The notes under the pieces: model-generated | The model's input: the letters and a program-made list of their open reading frames with translations, nothing else | Told to the model about the DNA's origin: nothing | Database searches by the model: none | In this document: piece after piece, positions 27,301-34,188 of the stretch | How positions within the stretch are numbered: the stretch's first letter is position 1 | How the letters are laid out: each line of letters opens with the position of its first letter | Made by a program: the position numbers and the translations under genes | Assembly (NCBI GenBank): GCA_030386875.1 | Contig: CM059567.1 | Span: 84,375,130-84,439,129, forward strand | Reading direction: 5' to 3' | Length of the DNA: 64,000 nucleotides | Source of the DNA: Morinoia aosen | Lineage: Eukaryota > Arthropoda > Malacostraca > Amphipoda > Talitridae

Positions 27301-30300
27301 TAGAATTTTAGACCTTGATGCCTCTTAAAATTCCTGATGAAAACTGTTAAAGAGCATTTGAAATTAAGTCTACGATGATATTTTTTATCTAGATATTGAG
27401 GACAGTAGCGGTATAGAAATAGCTATCTCCTCTCAATCTGATGGTTAATAGAATAATTCTTATTGAGATTTTTTATAACTCAGTTCTCACATGCATCATC
27501 ACATTTTATAGTGAATTAAATTAATATCATTTGTTTCATTCTCTCACGAGAAAAACTATTCAGTTTAGTGAACGTTTAAGTAAATTTTCTAGGAGAAATG
27601 ACAGAGTAAGCAATAAGTAAGGTTTCCGTATGGTGCCCTATAAAAGTCACTGAATTTACGAACTCACAGTGATGTCACAGACCCACATACAGTTATGTTT
27701 CACCCAGTCCATTGAAATAGTTTCAAATAATGATTCTAGTGAAATGTTTCTTGGGAAAAAAATTCATTGACTTGTTTAACCGTTTCATTGAAATTTGTGC
27801 GCAATGATTTTTATCGTGCTAAGTATAATTAGCATAACTTAGACTAGCGCCTGAGTTTCAGTTTGTGAAGCTTACAGGTCAGTAATGACTAATGATTTCC
27901 CAGATTTTCTTGTGAGTAGGGCATAAAATTAGCTTTTTTTGTACATCTCAACATATATGAGCGTTGACTTATGAATTAAATTTCAGAACTACCAGCCGGG
28001 CGGAAATAGACCGAGTGTGCGGCGACTCGTACCAGTGTAACTTCGATTTTGTGACGACCTTACGCCGAGACTTCGCAGTGATGACCAAATACTACCAGGA
28101 CCAGTTCGTCAACATCAAGGACTACGGTCTACTGCCGGGTAAATTAGCGTGAAACTTTTTCACGCCCCAAAATGTTACCATTACTTTCAATTTCCCAATC
28201 AGGGACATTTCAGGTATCCAGAATCAAGAGATAAATATCAAGTACTTTAACCCAAGGAAAAAGTTCCGAATGCGTTCTTTGATCATTTCGTTTGCGTGAA
28301 TACTGACGAAGCCTACCATACGTAAATTATCTCTGTTCAGTGATGAACTAACATAAACTAATGCGCTTTTGAATTCAGTGATCTCGTGCGGCGCTCTGCC
28401 GACGCCGCCACACGGCAGGAAGTCGACCTTTAACTTCCTGAGCGGCGCCGAGGTGAAGTTCGACTGCGACCCTGGCTACGTGCTGCTGGGCGAGCAGCGG
28501 CGCTGGTGCTACGCTTCTGGGGACTGGAACTGGCCTGAGGACGGAGAGGCGACGTGCGTCAGTGAGTACATCACTTAAAATCTCCCATTATTGCATGTTA
28601 AAAGTAGGGTTTGTAGAAGGAGGTGGCTCTGAATTGCAGCCAGTTGCAGGGACTGCTCAATTTTCCTTGGATGGGTGGGCACAAAGCATGCGCGCTATCA
28701 AGAAAGTCAGCGTAGAAGCAAATAATGAAGCGAAAGTACGCACGTAAGCTTCATCAACTTGGGTCATTATGAGCTAGCAGGTAATACAGTTAGTTTAGCT
28801 TCAATTTAGCAATAATTCATCTAGCTTTTGAAGTTAGAGCATCGCTCGTAAACTCCTCACTCCGCAAAAAAACGACGAATGTTGGAGAAGATGCTTGTAT
28901 CCGATGCACCTCCGGAAGTTCTCAAATTCGTCTTAAATATACGTCGATTACAATATTGATGGTTTCATCGGCAATAATACAACCATTTAATTAGTTCTTT
29001 TGTACAATAGAGTATCTGAACTATTAAATATGAGAAAATGACATTCAAGAAGTTTGAAGATACCGTTGAATAAAAATAACGAAGGCGCAGTATACTCGTA
29101 CGTGGGATTCGGAGATGATCAGTACATCAGGTCTCTGAAATGCGACCTCCAACCAAAATAATTGCTTCAGCCGAACTCACACGCTAGTTTCCTTTTTTTA
29201 AATAAGATATACGTCTTAAGAAAATAAAAAAAAAACACCTCAACGGAGAATGTATTTCCCGTTAGCTTTATGTATAAATCAAGAAGATGTAAAGGGAAAC
29301 CAATGTTATCAGGTATATTTTTATCATTTTCCACGGCAAAGGTTTTGGAATATTAGACTTCCTTTTCCAGTGCTGAAACATAAAAACAATGAAAAAGTTA
29401 AATTTTAGAATATACAAAAATTCAATAAAATAAATACACAAACATGGATAGAAACTCAAATCCTAATTCCAACACAAGCAGAACTGACACATACCGTCAT
29501 TGGCTTGCTTACACACCCATGCACAGGCACTCACAATCACACACTTTCAATGTGAAAACCTCACTCACACAGACGTGAGCAAAAACACACACGCACAGGA
29601 ATATTTCAGTAGGGTGAAGCAATGCTCAATTTGACTCCACTTAAGTCTTTATTTAGGTTACATTTATGAGTGAATATGGAAAAACGTTCAAATATACTAA
29701 GATCCTGTTCATTCTGATTAAATTATGTTGGAGAACTCTTGCCAGTTTTAAAATGAAAACGATAGTGAAGATAGCTGATTTAAAAACCATTTTAATACGT
29801 GAACGTTTCGGCTTTAGGCTCAAGCCCTTATCAACACCTCTCAAAGCGAATTGAAATACAGAAAATACGACATGGCTAAAAGACAAAAGACTACAACTCA
29901 AAAATTAATAATAACACAAAGAAAGAAAGGAGAAATTATACTGGAATTATTTTTATTTTTTGAACATCAGAGCTGGTTTCAATTGTTTAATGTAAAGAGA
30001 TTCTAGTATATGAAAGTCGTTTTTATTTGCTCAGAAATTTAAAATCGGAAAATTAGATTTGTTTACTATTGCATTACACTGCATTGCGTGATCCTTAATG
30101 GCTGAAAAATGATGGCTTAGCTAAAACTCTACCCGTTCCGGAGCTCCTTCCTACCTGTTCATTATTTGCAGTACATAGAGTAGAGTACTTATTTATTTTG
30201 AAAGGCTGATTGAAATGCTGAAAATGATCTCAAATTGCTGAATGAGAAGGAGAAGAAAGTATGCGACCAGTTTTAAGGGAAATTGTGGAAAGTTGGCGGT

Positions 30301-33300
30301 ATCTAATAAATCGAAGTTTGGTACAACTAACATAATAAAAACGTGCATTTTAACATTGTTCTACTTTTCATCTTACGTGCAAGATTCTCTAAAAATCGAT
30401 CATCTGGAAATGTAAATCAAGAAGGTTATTATTATTATTTATAATTATTTACAACGGCTCGTGTTTCAGAGAGGGGAATAGTACCCTAATAATTTGATTA
30501 TTTTTTGCCTTCTCAAGAATGAATGTTTATGTACATTGTACAATGAAATAAAAGGTGTTATAAGAGGACAGAAGTTAACACGAACATATTCAAATTTTAC
30601 TTGAGGCAAGTAAAAACCTGATTTTGTTCCCTTAACAAGTTATCTTTTACACAACCTGACGAATCTTCAACAAAAAACAAAATTTCAAGTGAAAACCTGA
30701 TGTTCGAATTTAATGATCCAATATCTTCGGATTCTTGCTGGTAAGAAATAATGATTACAGCTATACAATTATATATAGAAAATTCAGTAATTTGGGATTC
30801 GGAGACGTCACCGTTTATCATGAAGACATAAAGATTTTAAAGACTGCAGTAAACATTTTCTCACGAATCCGTAATTTCTGCTCCCGAAACGTTCGCATAA
30901 CAAAAAGTATTTTAACTTTCGTTTCATTTACTATTCATTCTTTAGAATGTAACGTTATGGATAATCATCTGTGTACACTGATTTACACTTTGACAGCAAC
31001 GTGCGCCACCGGAGGCCACGCAGGGAATTTTCAGAATGCTGCTGACCGACCAGTAGACACAAACTCAATTTTAATAAATACTTAATTAAAGTTAAATGAA
31101 GGTACGATCCAGTTAATCTTTACTATTTTCAAAATTGCTAGCTAAAATTGACTTTGAATTTCAGTTGAATATTGAACTTCAGTTTTACCAATTACAGTCA
31201 AAGTGTTAAATCCATTCATGTAAAATATCTCGAGTTAAGATACATCACGGTTTTAAAATATTCTCATCACAGCGGAGAGATCACAAAGATGTGAGAAGTA
31301 CATGTCTCAGATGAATTGGTTCTTCTCAATGAACGTCGTATGAAAATATCAGCCATCTCTTGCTAGTTATGAGCTTGCGCTCAGTCAGACATAAATAAAA
31401 GATGTTTACCGATCGGTTGCTTGGATCATTCTTTGTAATTAGATGTAATTGGAGTACATTAGCTATGGCTATCCAGCGCCGCTCTCGCCACACCTGTGGC
31501 CGACAGCCAGGCTCTAGTGACTGGATATTTGGCTTCAGGCGGTCCCAGTCTTCATGCGAGGTGTATTACCCTCTATTGAATCCCCTTATTTTATTATTGC
31601 AGAGCTCATCAATTATTTATCTAGTAAGGTTTGTCTGATTGGAAATGCCCTTCGTAATAAATTTTCTTGGAACACGGTAAGGATGGAATCGTATTTCAAC
31701 TAATATCGAAAAATTGCAATCAATAATAATATGTGATGCTACATACAAACAGTTTTCAACTCACTGTGCTGTTTTGGCAGCTTTAGCTACAGCTTCATGA
31801 GCGACGGCTAAAGTACGCTTTGCGCAGGTTGAAGTGTATGATGATTTGCATTGCTTGTTGCAAAAATCGTTCAATGGTGTTTATTGAATTTAGTTTTTCG
31901 TTTATTGTTCTATACTTTTTTTTGACGCGTGTGATGGAAGTTGCCCGCGCGTGTGATGGAAGTACTAGAAGTTGCCCGCGTGTGATGGGGTTGACCTATC
32001 CTGTGCGGGGGGAGGGGCTGCACTCAATGAAGCGGTCGGGGTAAACCAGCTATGGCTGTCAGGCCTGACTGTTCAAGGTGGTTGTGCTGGGCTGCTGATC
32101 GTGGCAGTCTGGTGCGGTCAGTGCTGCCTCTCTCGCCTCCTAGTGCTAACAGTGTTGATTGCAGCCTGCTGTCGGCTACCCTCCCATAGGGAGGAGAAAC
32201 CTGATATATGTATGTATGTATGTTCTATACTAAAAATCCTACATTTGTGATTTAAAATTCTTTTGCAATACTGCTGACGACTTCGCCCGTTTATTTATAC
32301 AGAACTCGTTAATGAAAGTTTGATGTCAGTCTGAGTGTCAGTCTCCCTTAGTTCCTTACTTAATCCGTTCATTACGCTTCCTGTTAGTCCGTCCGTGACC
32401 CTTTGGTCTAAATTTGCAGTTTCATGGCTACCGAATTCTTCAGTGTAACAATACAAGATGGCTTTTACATTCCTTGACATGTTTGACATTTTATCAAGAT
32501 AGGTTCGGTTAGGATGGGTTAGGTTAAGATTGGTATGGTTAGGATATGTTAGGTTAGGATTTGTTAGGTTAGGATAGGCTACGATAGGATAGGTTAGGAT
32601 AGGTTAGGTTAGGTCACGACAGGTTCGGATGGGTTATGAGAGGATAGGTTAGGATATGTTAGTTTAAGATAGGTTTGGTTAAGTTAGGATAGCTTAGAAT
32701 AGGTTAGAATATTTGGATAGGTTAGGTTAGGATAGGATATGTTAAGATAGGTAGTGTTGGAATTTTTTCACGGGCCTACTTAGCTTCACGTTGACATTGT
32801 CCGTGGAATTTCCATGTGTTCTGCTAGTTACGGTAATTAATCCTGCTTGTAAGTCTAATGTACGTGTATATATTGCACACAAAACTTTTTCTGTCGACCA
32901 CGTGCAGACATGCCTGTTGAAACCCCTTTTAATGGTGATAATAGTGCAGTCTTTAAATCTTAAATGAGCGTTGTTATTTAATCACCATCATCTCTTCCCA
33001 GGTGAGAGCGAATACACAACGATGACGCAAGGCATCGTCGCTGGCACAGTCCTGGCCATCCTCTTGCCCCTCTTCATCACAGTGATATGTTATGTGTGCT
33101 ATCGTCGTGCTCTACGGCGCGAAAAAGAATATGATTATGATGATGACGATGAGGGTCACGGTGAAAATCTTCCGATGTATGAGGCCGCTGCAGGAAAAAA
33201 TATCGGCGAAAATGAACGTTCTACTGCTGGAAAGTATGCACGAGAATCCGATGGTAAGCTGGAAAGTGGCACAGATAATTCTTCTCATGATGAACCCAAC

Positions 33301-34188
33301 GATGCCATAGATCCCCGCATTAGCAGGCATGTGAAGTTCAATAGCAAACTTGGAATGTCTGATAGCCCTTATCCACATGATGAAGACAGTACTGATCGTG
33401 ACGTTATGTTAAGTCGCGATGGAACATCTGGCCTGACGCAAATGCCCAGTGGTTATTCGCGCATGCAAGTGCAAAATTCCCCAATTGTAGAGCGAGTGCC
33501 ACTTGATAGAGCCACTCTTGTGCACAGTGATGATAAAGGCTATGACCGACCCCAGGGTAAATCTACTTCTAAATTTGAGGGAAGCAGCATGGATGAGCTA
33601 ACAAGCTCTGTGGGACCGAGGAAAAATGATCATTATCCTTATTCAACCTCGGCTGAAGTCAGTGAAAACCCAAGTTACGAAAGGTCAAGGTTACATCAAG
33701 ATCCGGGTTTGTCGTCGAATTCGAAGGATTTCAGAGGGTCACCAGTCGATTCGAACAGAAAATTAGAAAACTCCCCGGAGGTATCCCGAGTGCCTCTAGA
33801 AAATGCTGATTTGGTACATGGAAAAAACACGGGTCTCCCTAGTAGAGGATCTCTTCATCGTTTGGAGGAATCTCCAAATGATATTGCTTCTGATTATACG
33901 CTAAAGTCGCAAGACATTCAAAACGATGCAAAGAAATCCCAACCAGAGAAACCAGTGAGATCATCGAAAGTAGATAAAGCAAACCAGTCAACCCACGACT
34001 CGAACGCGAAGACCGACGATGACCGTCCAAGCATCCGAGCTGAAGACCCCCCCGATGTGTTCCAAGTGCCCGTTGAGCAGGCGACTCTGGTTCAGGGAGA
34101 AGGACGTCTTCCAGCTGTTGCAGCGTTCCAACAGTTGGACGGACATCCTGATGAGTCCGACAGTGACACACAAGAGGCGATGGTGTGA
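174..34188 (+). CDS. mesh: Mesh-like smooth septate junction membrane protein, 20 coding exons (1,499 aa)
   Basis: Joined exons: 174-339, 7854-8077, 12611-12804, 14139-14322, 14473-14610, 14776-14944, 15598-15855, 15961-16154, 16347-16501, 16703-16841, 17091-17233, 17823-17955, 18205-18352, 22943-23269, 23497-23633, 23802-23934, 24127-24262, 27987-28138, 28379-28561, 33002-34188. All junctions are GT-AG and phases match throughout (total 4,500 nt). Approximate domains: signal peptide 1-26, NIDO 160-310, IPT/E-set 362-445, AMOP 585-745, vWD 749-945 with GDPH at 753-756, Sushi 1047-1104, transmembrane 1115-1138, cytoplasmic tail 1139-1499. This order is that of arthropod Mesh, which in Drosophila acts with Ssk and Tsp2A in smooth septate junctions of midgut and Malpighian tubule; that role here is inferred from homology. 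The first ATG (174) is preferred because a hydrophobic signal peptide follows it. The exon model was built by eye; alternative or extra 5' exons cannot be excluded. Confidence 0.93.
1138..1196. repeat. short perfect inverted repeat in intron 1
   Basis: GAATGCAATCTTTATGATG at 1138 is followed about 20 bases later by its exact reverse complement ending at 1196. No coding context and no terminator role is expected in an intron. It may be the core of a small foldback element. Confidence 0.7.
4977..5094. mobile_element. 118-bp MITE with TA target duplication
   Basis: Near-perfect terminal inverted repeats of about 45 bp begin CCCAGTCTAAC at 4977 and end GTTCGACTGGG at 5094; both ends are flanked by TA. 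The arms include the palindromic GCATGCATG and face each other across a loop of about 30 bp. TA flanks fit a non-autonomous Tc1/mariner-type element. There is no coding capacity. Confidence 0.75.
7854..8077 (+). CDS. mesh: mesh exon 2: conserved N-terminal ectodomain
   Basis: Encodes residues 56-130, including [11 protein letters not shown] and [12 protein letters not shown], strongly like the insect Mesh N-terminus just after the signal peptide. The acceptor is ...CCTCAG at 7853 and the donor GTAAGT at 8078. The exon ends in phase 0 after an Asn-Tyr-Thr glycosylation sequon and Trp. Confidence 0.93.
11399..11757. repeat. inverted pair of a dispersed repeat (about 150-bp arms)
   Basis: The left arm (11399-11547) and right arm (11604-11757) are reverse complements at roughly 80% by eye. 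They share the terminal motif CACTTGCGGTAAAT and its complement, the segment around TTTTCCTGATGTAGCATTGG, and GTTGGATAGTGATGG. The central spacer is about 55 bp. They look like two copies of one element inserted head to head, or one foldback element. Confidence 0.65.
11798..11850 (+). repeat. third tail copy of the CACTTGCGGTAAAT repeat
   Basis: GAATATACATAGTTGTTGATG followed by TATCAATGGCGGTAAATAA matches the outer end of the right arm at 11707-11750. A shorter similar tail occurs at 44507-44545 inside the insertion in the long-TIR transposon. The common end suggests a retroposed 3' tail, but the family is not identified. Confidence 0.5.
12611..12804 (+). CDS. mesh: mesh exon 3: start of NIDO domain
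   Basis: Encodes residues 131-194, with [17 protein letters not shown] and [15 protein letters not shown], hallmarks of the NIDO entry in Mesh and nidogen-like proteins. The acceptor is TTCTTGCAG and the donor GTGAGT at 12805. It ends in phase 2 within an Arg codon (AG|A). Confidence 0.94.
12805..14138 (+). other. mesh intron 3 (1.3 kb)
   Basis: Contains the 71-bp tandem array at 13239-13658; the rest is AT-rich with nothing recognised. Confidence 0.75.
13239..13658. repeat. 71-bp tandem array, about 6 copies
   Basis: The motif GGATRAATTTGTGTCGCGTG recurs at 13271, 13342, 13413, 13484, 13555 and 13626, exactly 71 bp apart. Copies are almost identical, differing at one A/G site (GGATAA or GGATGA) and one A/G site in CAACTARCTAAC. 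This implies recent amplification or homogenisation. There is no long open frame. Confidence 0.95.
14139..14322 (+). CDS. mesh: mesh exon 4: NIDO domain core
   Basis: Encodes residues 195-256 ([38 protein letters not shown]). The WDVREG and VTWKN blocks are conserved NIDO features. Acceptor CGTGCAG, donor GTACGT at 14323, phase 0 end. Confidence 0.94.
14473..14610 (+). CDS. mesh: mesh exon 5: NIDO domain, distal part
   Basis: Encodes residues 257-302 ([30 protein letters not shown]). These match the NIDO stretch in which a polymer-like sheet is followed by Ala-Gly-Gly. Acceptor TTTTTTCAG, donor GTAAGT at 14611, phase 0 at both ends. Confidence 0.94.
14776..14944 (+). CDS. mesh: mesh exon 6: end of NIDO and linker
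   Basis: Encodes residues 303-358 ([29 protein letters not shown]). The GRHIFRIDE block is highly characteristic of Mesh. Acceptor CGCCAG, donor GTGAGT at 14945; one base carries over to an Asn codon. Two adjacent cysteines (Gly-Cys-Cys) stand where I recall fly Mesh having a single Cys. Confidence 0.93.
14945..15597 (+). other. mesh intron 6 (653 bp)
   Basis: More than half of it is the foldback element at 15081-15450. The remainder has the acceptor tract ending TTGATTTCAG at 15597. Confidence 0.75.
15081..15450. mobile_element. 370-bp foldback MITE
   Basis: Two arms of about 175 bp are reverse complements. TCAGATTGGC at 15081 pairs with GCCATTCTGA at 15441-15450, and internal blocks such as TTTCAAATGAAACCTGA pair with TCAAGTTTCATTTGAAA. 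The central loop is about 20-30 bp around GCTCATAAGCTTC. There is no coding capacity and no clear target duplication. It fits a non-autonomous DNA element that would fold into a long hairpin in pre-mRNA. Confidence 0.8.
15598..15855 (+). CDS. mesh: mesh exon 7: IPT/E-set-like domain
   Basis: Encodes residues 359-444 ([40 protein letters not shown]). The pattern P-x-x-x-x-x-GGT-x-x-x-x-TGPCF is typical of IPT/TIG folds (listed as Ig-like E-set in Mesh). Acceptor ATTTCAG, donor GTGAGA at 15856, ends phase 1. Confidence 0.93.
15961..16154 (+). CDS. mesh: mesh exon 8: post-IPT segment
   Basis: Encodes residues 445-509, containing [13 protein letters not shown] and TIHLYGYRE. The block F-x-W-x-x-x-N-L-T is shared with Mesh between the E-set and AMOP domains. 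An N-glycosylation sequon (Asn-Leu-Thr) is present. Acceptor TTTACCAG, donor GTAAGT at 16155, phase 0 end. Confidence 0.92.
16347..16501 (+). CDS. mesh: mesh exon 9: spacer before AMOP
   Basis: Encodes residues 510-560 ([25 protein letters not shown]). Moderately conserved linker with a second Asn-Leu-Thr sequon. Acceptor TTGTTACAG, donor GTATGT at 16502, ends phase 2 in a Pro codon. Confidence 0.88.
16703..16841 (+). CDS. mesh: mesh exon 10: AMOP domain, first part
   Basis: Encodes residues 561-607 ([31 protein letters not shown]). The Trp-rich entry and the first AMOP cysteine (AMC) are visible. Acceptor CATTTCAG, donor GTACAT at 16842, phase 0 end. Confidence 0.93.
17091..17233 (+). CDS. 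mesh: mesh exon 11: AMOP domain, Cys-Pro-Cys core
   Basis: Encodes residues 608-654. The sequence starts T-A-R-C-P-C-L, the AMOP signature, followed by [20 protein letters not shown] and VRSALP. Six cysteines are present. Acceptor ACTTCCAG, donor GTAAGA at 17234, ends phase 2 (Asn codon). Confidence 0.95.
17234..17822 (+). other. mesh intron 11 (589 bp)
   Basis: AT-rich. No repeat or coding feature was recognised apart from the acceptor tract ending CTTGTCAG. Confidence 0.7.
17823..17955 (+). CDS. mesh: mesh exon 12: AMOP domain, QQCCYD block
   Basis: Encodes residues 655-699 ([33 protein letters not shown]). GQQCCYD is the second AMOP signature. GC-rich relative to flanks, as expected for coding sequence. 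Donor GTGCGC at 17956 is the weakest in the gene but phase and homology support it. Confidence 0.94.
18205..18352 (+). CDS. mesh: mesh exon 13: end of AMOP
   Basis: Encodes residues 700-748 ([34 protein letters not shown]). The D-V-x-P-x-x-x-CC pattern and R-x-x-x-x-C-x-x-Y close the AMOP domain. Acceptor TGTTACAG, donor GTGAGT at 18353, ends phase 1. Confidence 0.94.
18353..22942 (+). other. mesh intron 13 (4.6 kb)
   Basis: AT-rich. The only recognised element is a minus-strand copy of a dispersed repeat at 20748-20958. Short open frames here have no recognisable homology. Confidence 0.65.
20748..20958 (-). repeat. dispersed repeat family A, copy 1
   Basis: Read on the minus strand it begins ACGTGCGCCACTGGTGGCTA, runs through AATGCTGCTGACCGACCAGT and AGACACAAACTCAATTTT, and ends near GGCGGTCAAGGTGTTA. 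It aligns over about 210 bp to 30990-31215 and, less well, to 39000-39195. No coding frame; transposon class unknown. Confidence 0.75.
22943..23269 (+). CDS. mesh: mesh exon 14: von Willebrand factor D domain
   Basis: Encodes residues 749-857. It opens [20 protein letters not shown], the vWD signature with the GDPH tetrapeptide (22954-22965), followed by GKGEFVLTR and LDVQGRFEQ. In several vWD proteins (MUC2, SUSD2) GDPH is a self-cleavage site, so Mesh processing here is possible. Acceptor TTGTTTCAG, donor GTACGA at 23270. Confidence 0.96.
23497..23633 (+). CDS. mesh: mesh exon 15: vWD, middle
   Basis: Encodes residues 858-903 ([41 protein letters not shown]). The GAGVEV-x-x-N-x-GF block matches Mesh. 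Acceptor TTTTCCAG, donor GTGAGT at 23634, phase 0 end. Confidence 0.94.
23802..23934 (+). CDS. mesh: mesh exon 16: vWD, C-terminal part
   Basis: Encodes residues 904-947 ([24 protein letters not shown]). GLLGNW plus DDF-x-LPDGT is the conserved acidic vWD segment. Acceptor CTTTTCAG, donor GTGGGT at 23935, ends phase 1 (Trp codon). Confidence 0.95.
24127..24262 (+). CDS. mesh: mesh exon 17: post-vWD linker
   Basis: Encodes residues 948-992 ([26 protein letters not shown]). The LFT-x-x-F-x-R-x-S-x-YYY pattern is shared with Mesh. Donor GTAAGC at 24263, ends phase 2. Confidence 0.93.
24263..27986 (+). other. mesh intron 17 (3.7 kb)
   Basis: Very AT-rich. The second half contains a dead non-LTR retrotransposon (about 26041-27110) in the same orientation as the gene. 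Nothing was recognised in 24263-26000 or 27200-27986. Confidence 0.65.
26041..27110 (+). pseudogene. degraded non-LTR retrotransposon reverse transcriptase
   Basis: Conceptual fragments in several frames follow the order of a jockey/CR1-type reverse transcriptase. They run: V-I-P-M-F-K-x-D-D-E and N-C-Y-R-S-L-S near 26056-26115, [10 protein letters not shown], then K-x-I-G-F-F-x-F-x-x-F-Y-K-A-F near 26351-26400, an F/C-A-D-D-E-T-like catalytic block near 26627-26650, W-G-L-S-L-x-S near 26848, and E-R-A-I-R-V-M near 27019. Many stops and frameshifts separate them, so it is inactive. Clade assignment is inference. Confidence 0.6.
27987..28138 (+). CDS. mesh: mesh exon 18: pre-Sushi segment
   Basis: Encodes residues 993-1043 ([36 protein letters not shown]). 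The C-x-x-S-Y-Q-C-x-x-D pattern is as in Mesh and SUSD2-like proteins. Acceptor AATTTCAG, donor GTAAAT at 28139, ends phase 1. Confidence 0.94.
28379..28561 (+). CDS. mesh: mesh exon 19: Sushi (CCP) domain
   Basis: Encodes residues 1044-1104. Four cysteines in the CCP pattern are visible: [35 protein letters not shown] and ATCV. It is the most GC-rich exon in the gene. Acceptor GAATTCAG, donor GTGAGT at 28562, ends phase 1. Confidence 0.96.
29801..29840 (-). other. hammerhead-ribozyme-like relic (Penelope-type tail)
   Basis: On the minus strand the order is TTGATAA, a GGGCTT/AAAGCC stem with a short loop, then GAAACGT. This resembles the hammerhead core CUGAUGA - stem II - GAAA found in Penelope-like elements, but the first box has two changes, so activity is unlikely. 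Stems I and III were not identified. Confidence 0.3.
30985..31215 (+). repeat. dispersed repeat family A, copy 2
   Basis: Starts near ACGTGCGCCACCGGAGGCCA and continues through AATGCTGCTGACCGACCAGT, AGACACAAACTCAATTTT and CAGTTGAATATTGAACTTCA to CAGTCAAAGTGTTAAAT. It matches the reverse complement of 20748-20958 closely in its first 100 bp. Confidence 0.75.
31930..32225 (+). repeat. GC-rich retroposon-like 3' end with (TGTA)n tail
   Basis: A GC-rich block stands out from AT-rich flanks, with a short internal duplication (GCGTGTGATGGAAGT), and ends in CTGATATATGTATGTATGTA followed by more of the repeat. A unique segment ending in a simple repeat is typical of non-LTR or SINE 3' ends. No family could be named and there is no coding frame of note. 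Confidence 0.4.
32498..32755. repeat. degenerate TTAGG-like tract
   Basis: About 260 bp of imperfect (GGTTA/GGATA)n units, such as AGGTTAGGATAGGTTAGG. TTAGG is the ancestral arthropod telomere repeat, but these units are mixed with GGATA and GGTTC variants, so this is an interstitial simple-sequence tract, not a telomere. Confidence 0.85.
33002..34188 (+). CDS. mesh: mesh exon 20: transmembrane segment and long cytoplasmic tail
   Basis: Encodes residues 1105-1499 and the stop (TGA, 34186-34188). A short stalk is followed by a 24-residue hydrophobic helix (33031-33102, [20 protein letters not shown]...), an Arg-rich stop-transfer (RRALRREKE) and an Asp run. The remaining tail is Ser/Asp/Glu-rich and probably disordered. 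It carries three copies of a P-x-V-x-x-V-P-[LV]-[DE]-x-A-x-L-V motif at residues 1264, 1362 and 1454. The C-terminus A-M-V could fit a class II PDZ ligand. Acceptor TTCCCAG at 33001. Confidence 0.93.

Larger units (their letters stand above)
28562..33001 (+). other. mesh intron 19 (4.4 kb)
   Basis: Contains a CA-rich low-complexity patch (29510-29605), a hammerhead-like relic (29801-29840), dispersed repeat A copy 2 (30985-31215), a possible retroposon 3' end (31930-32225) and a degenerate TTAGG-like tract (32498-32755). No extra exon was recognised between Sushi and transmembrane segments. Confidence 0.65.

Noticed and set aside
30860-30900. Second GAAACGTT motif, possible hammerhead
   Set aside because: No CTGATGA-like box or stem II partner upstream.
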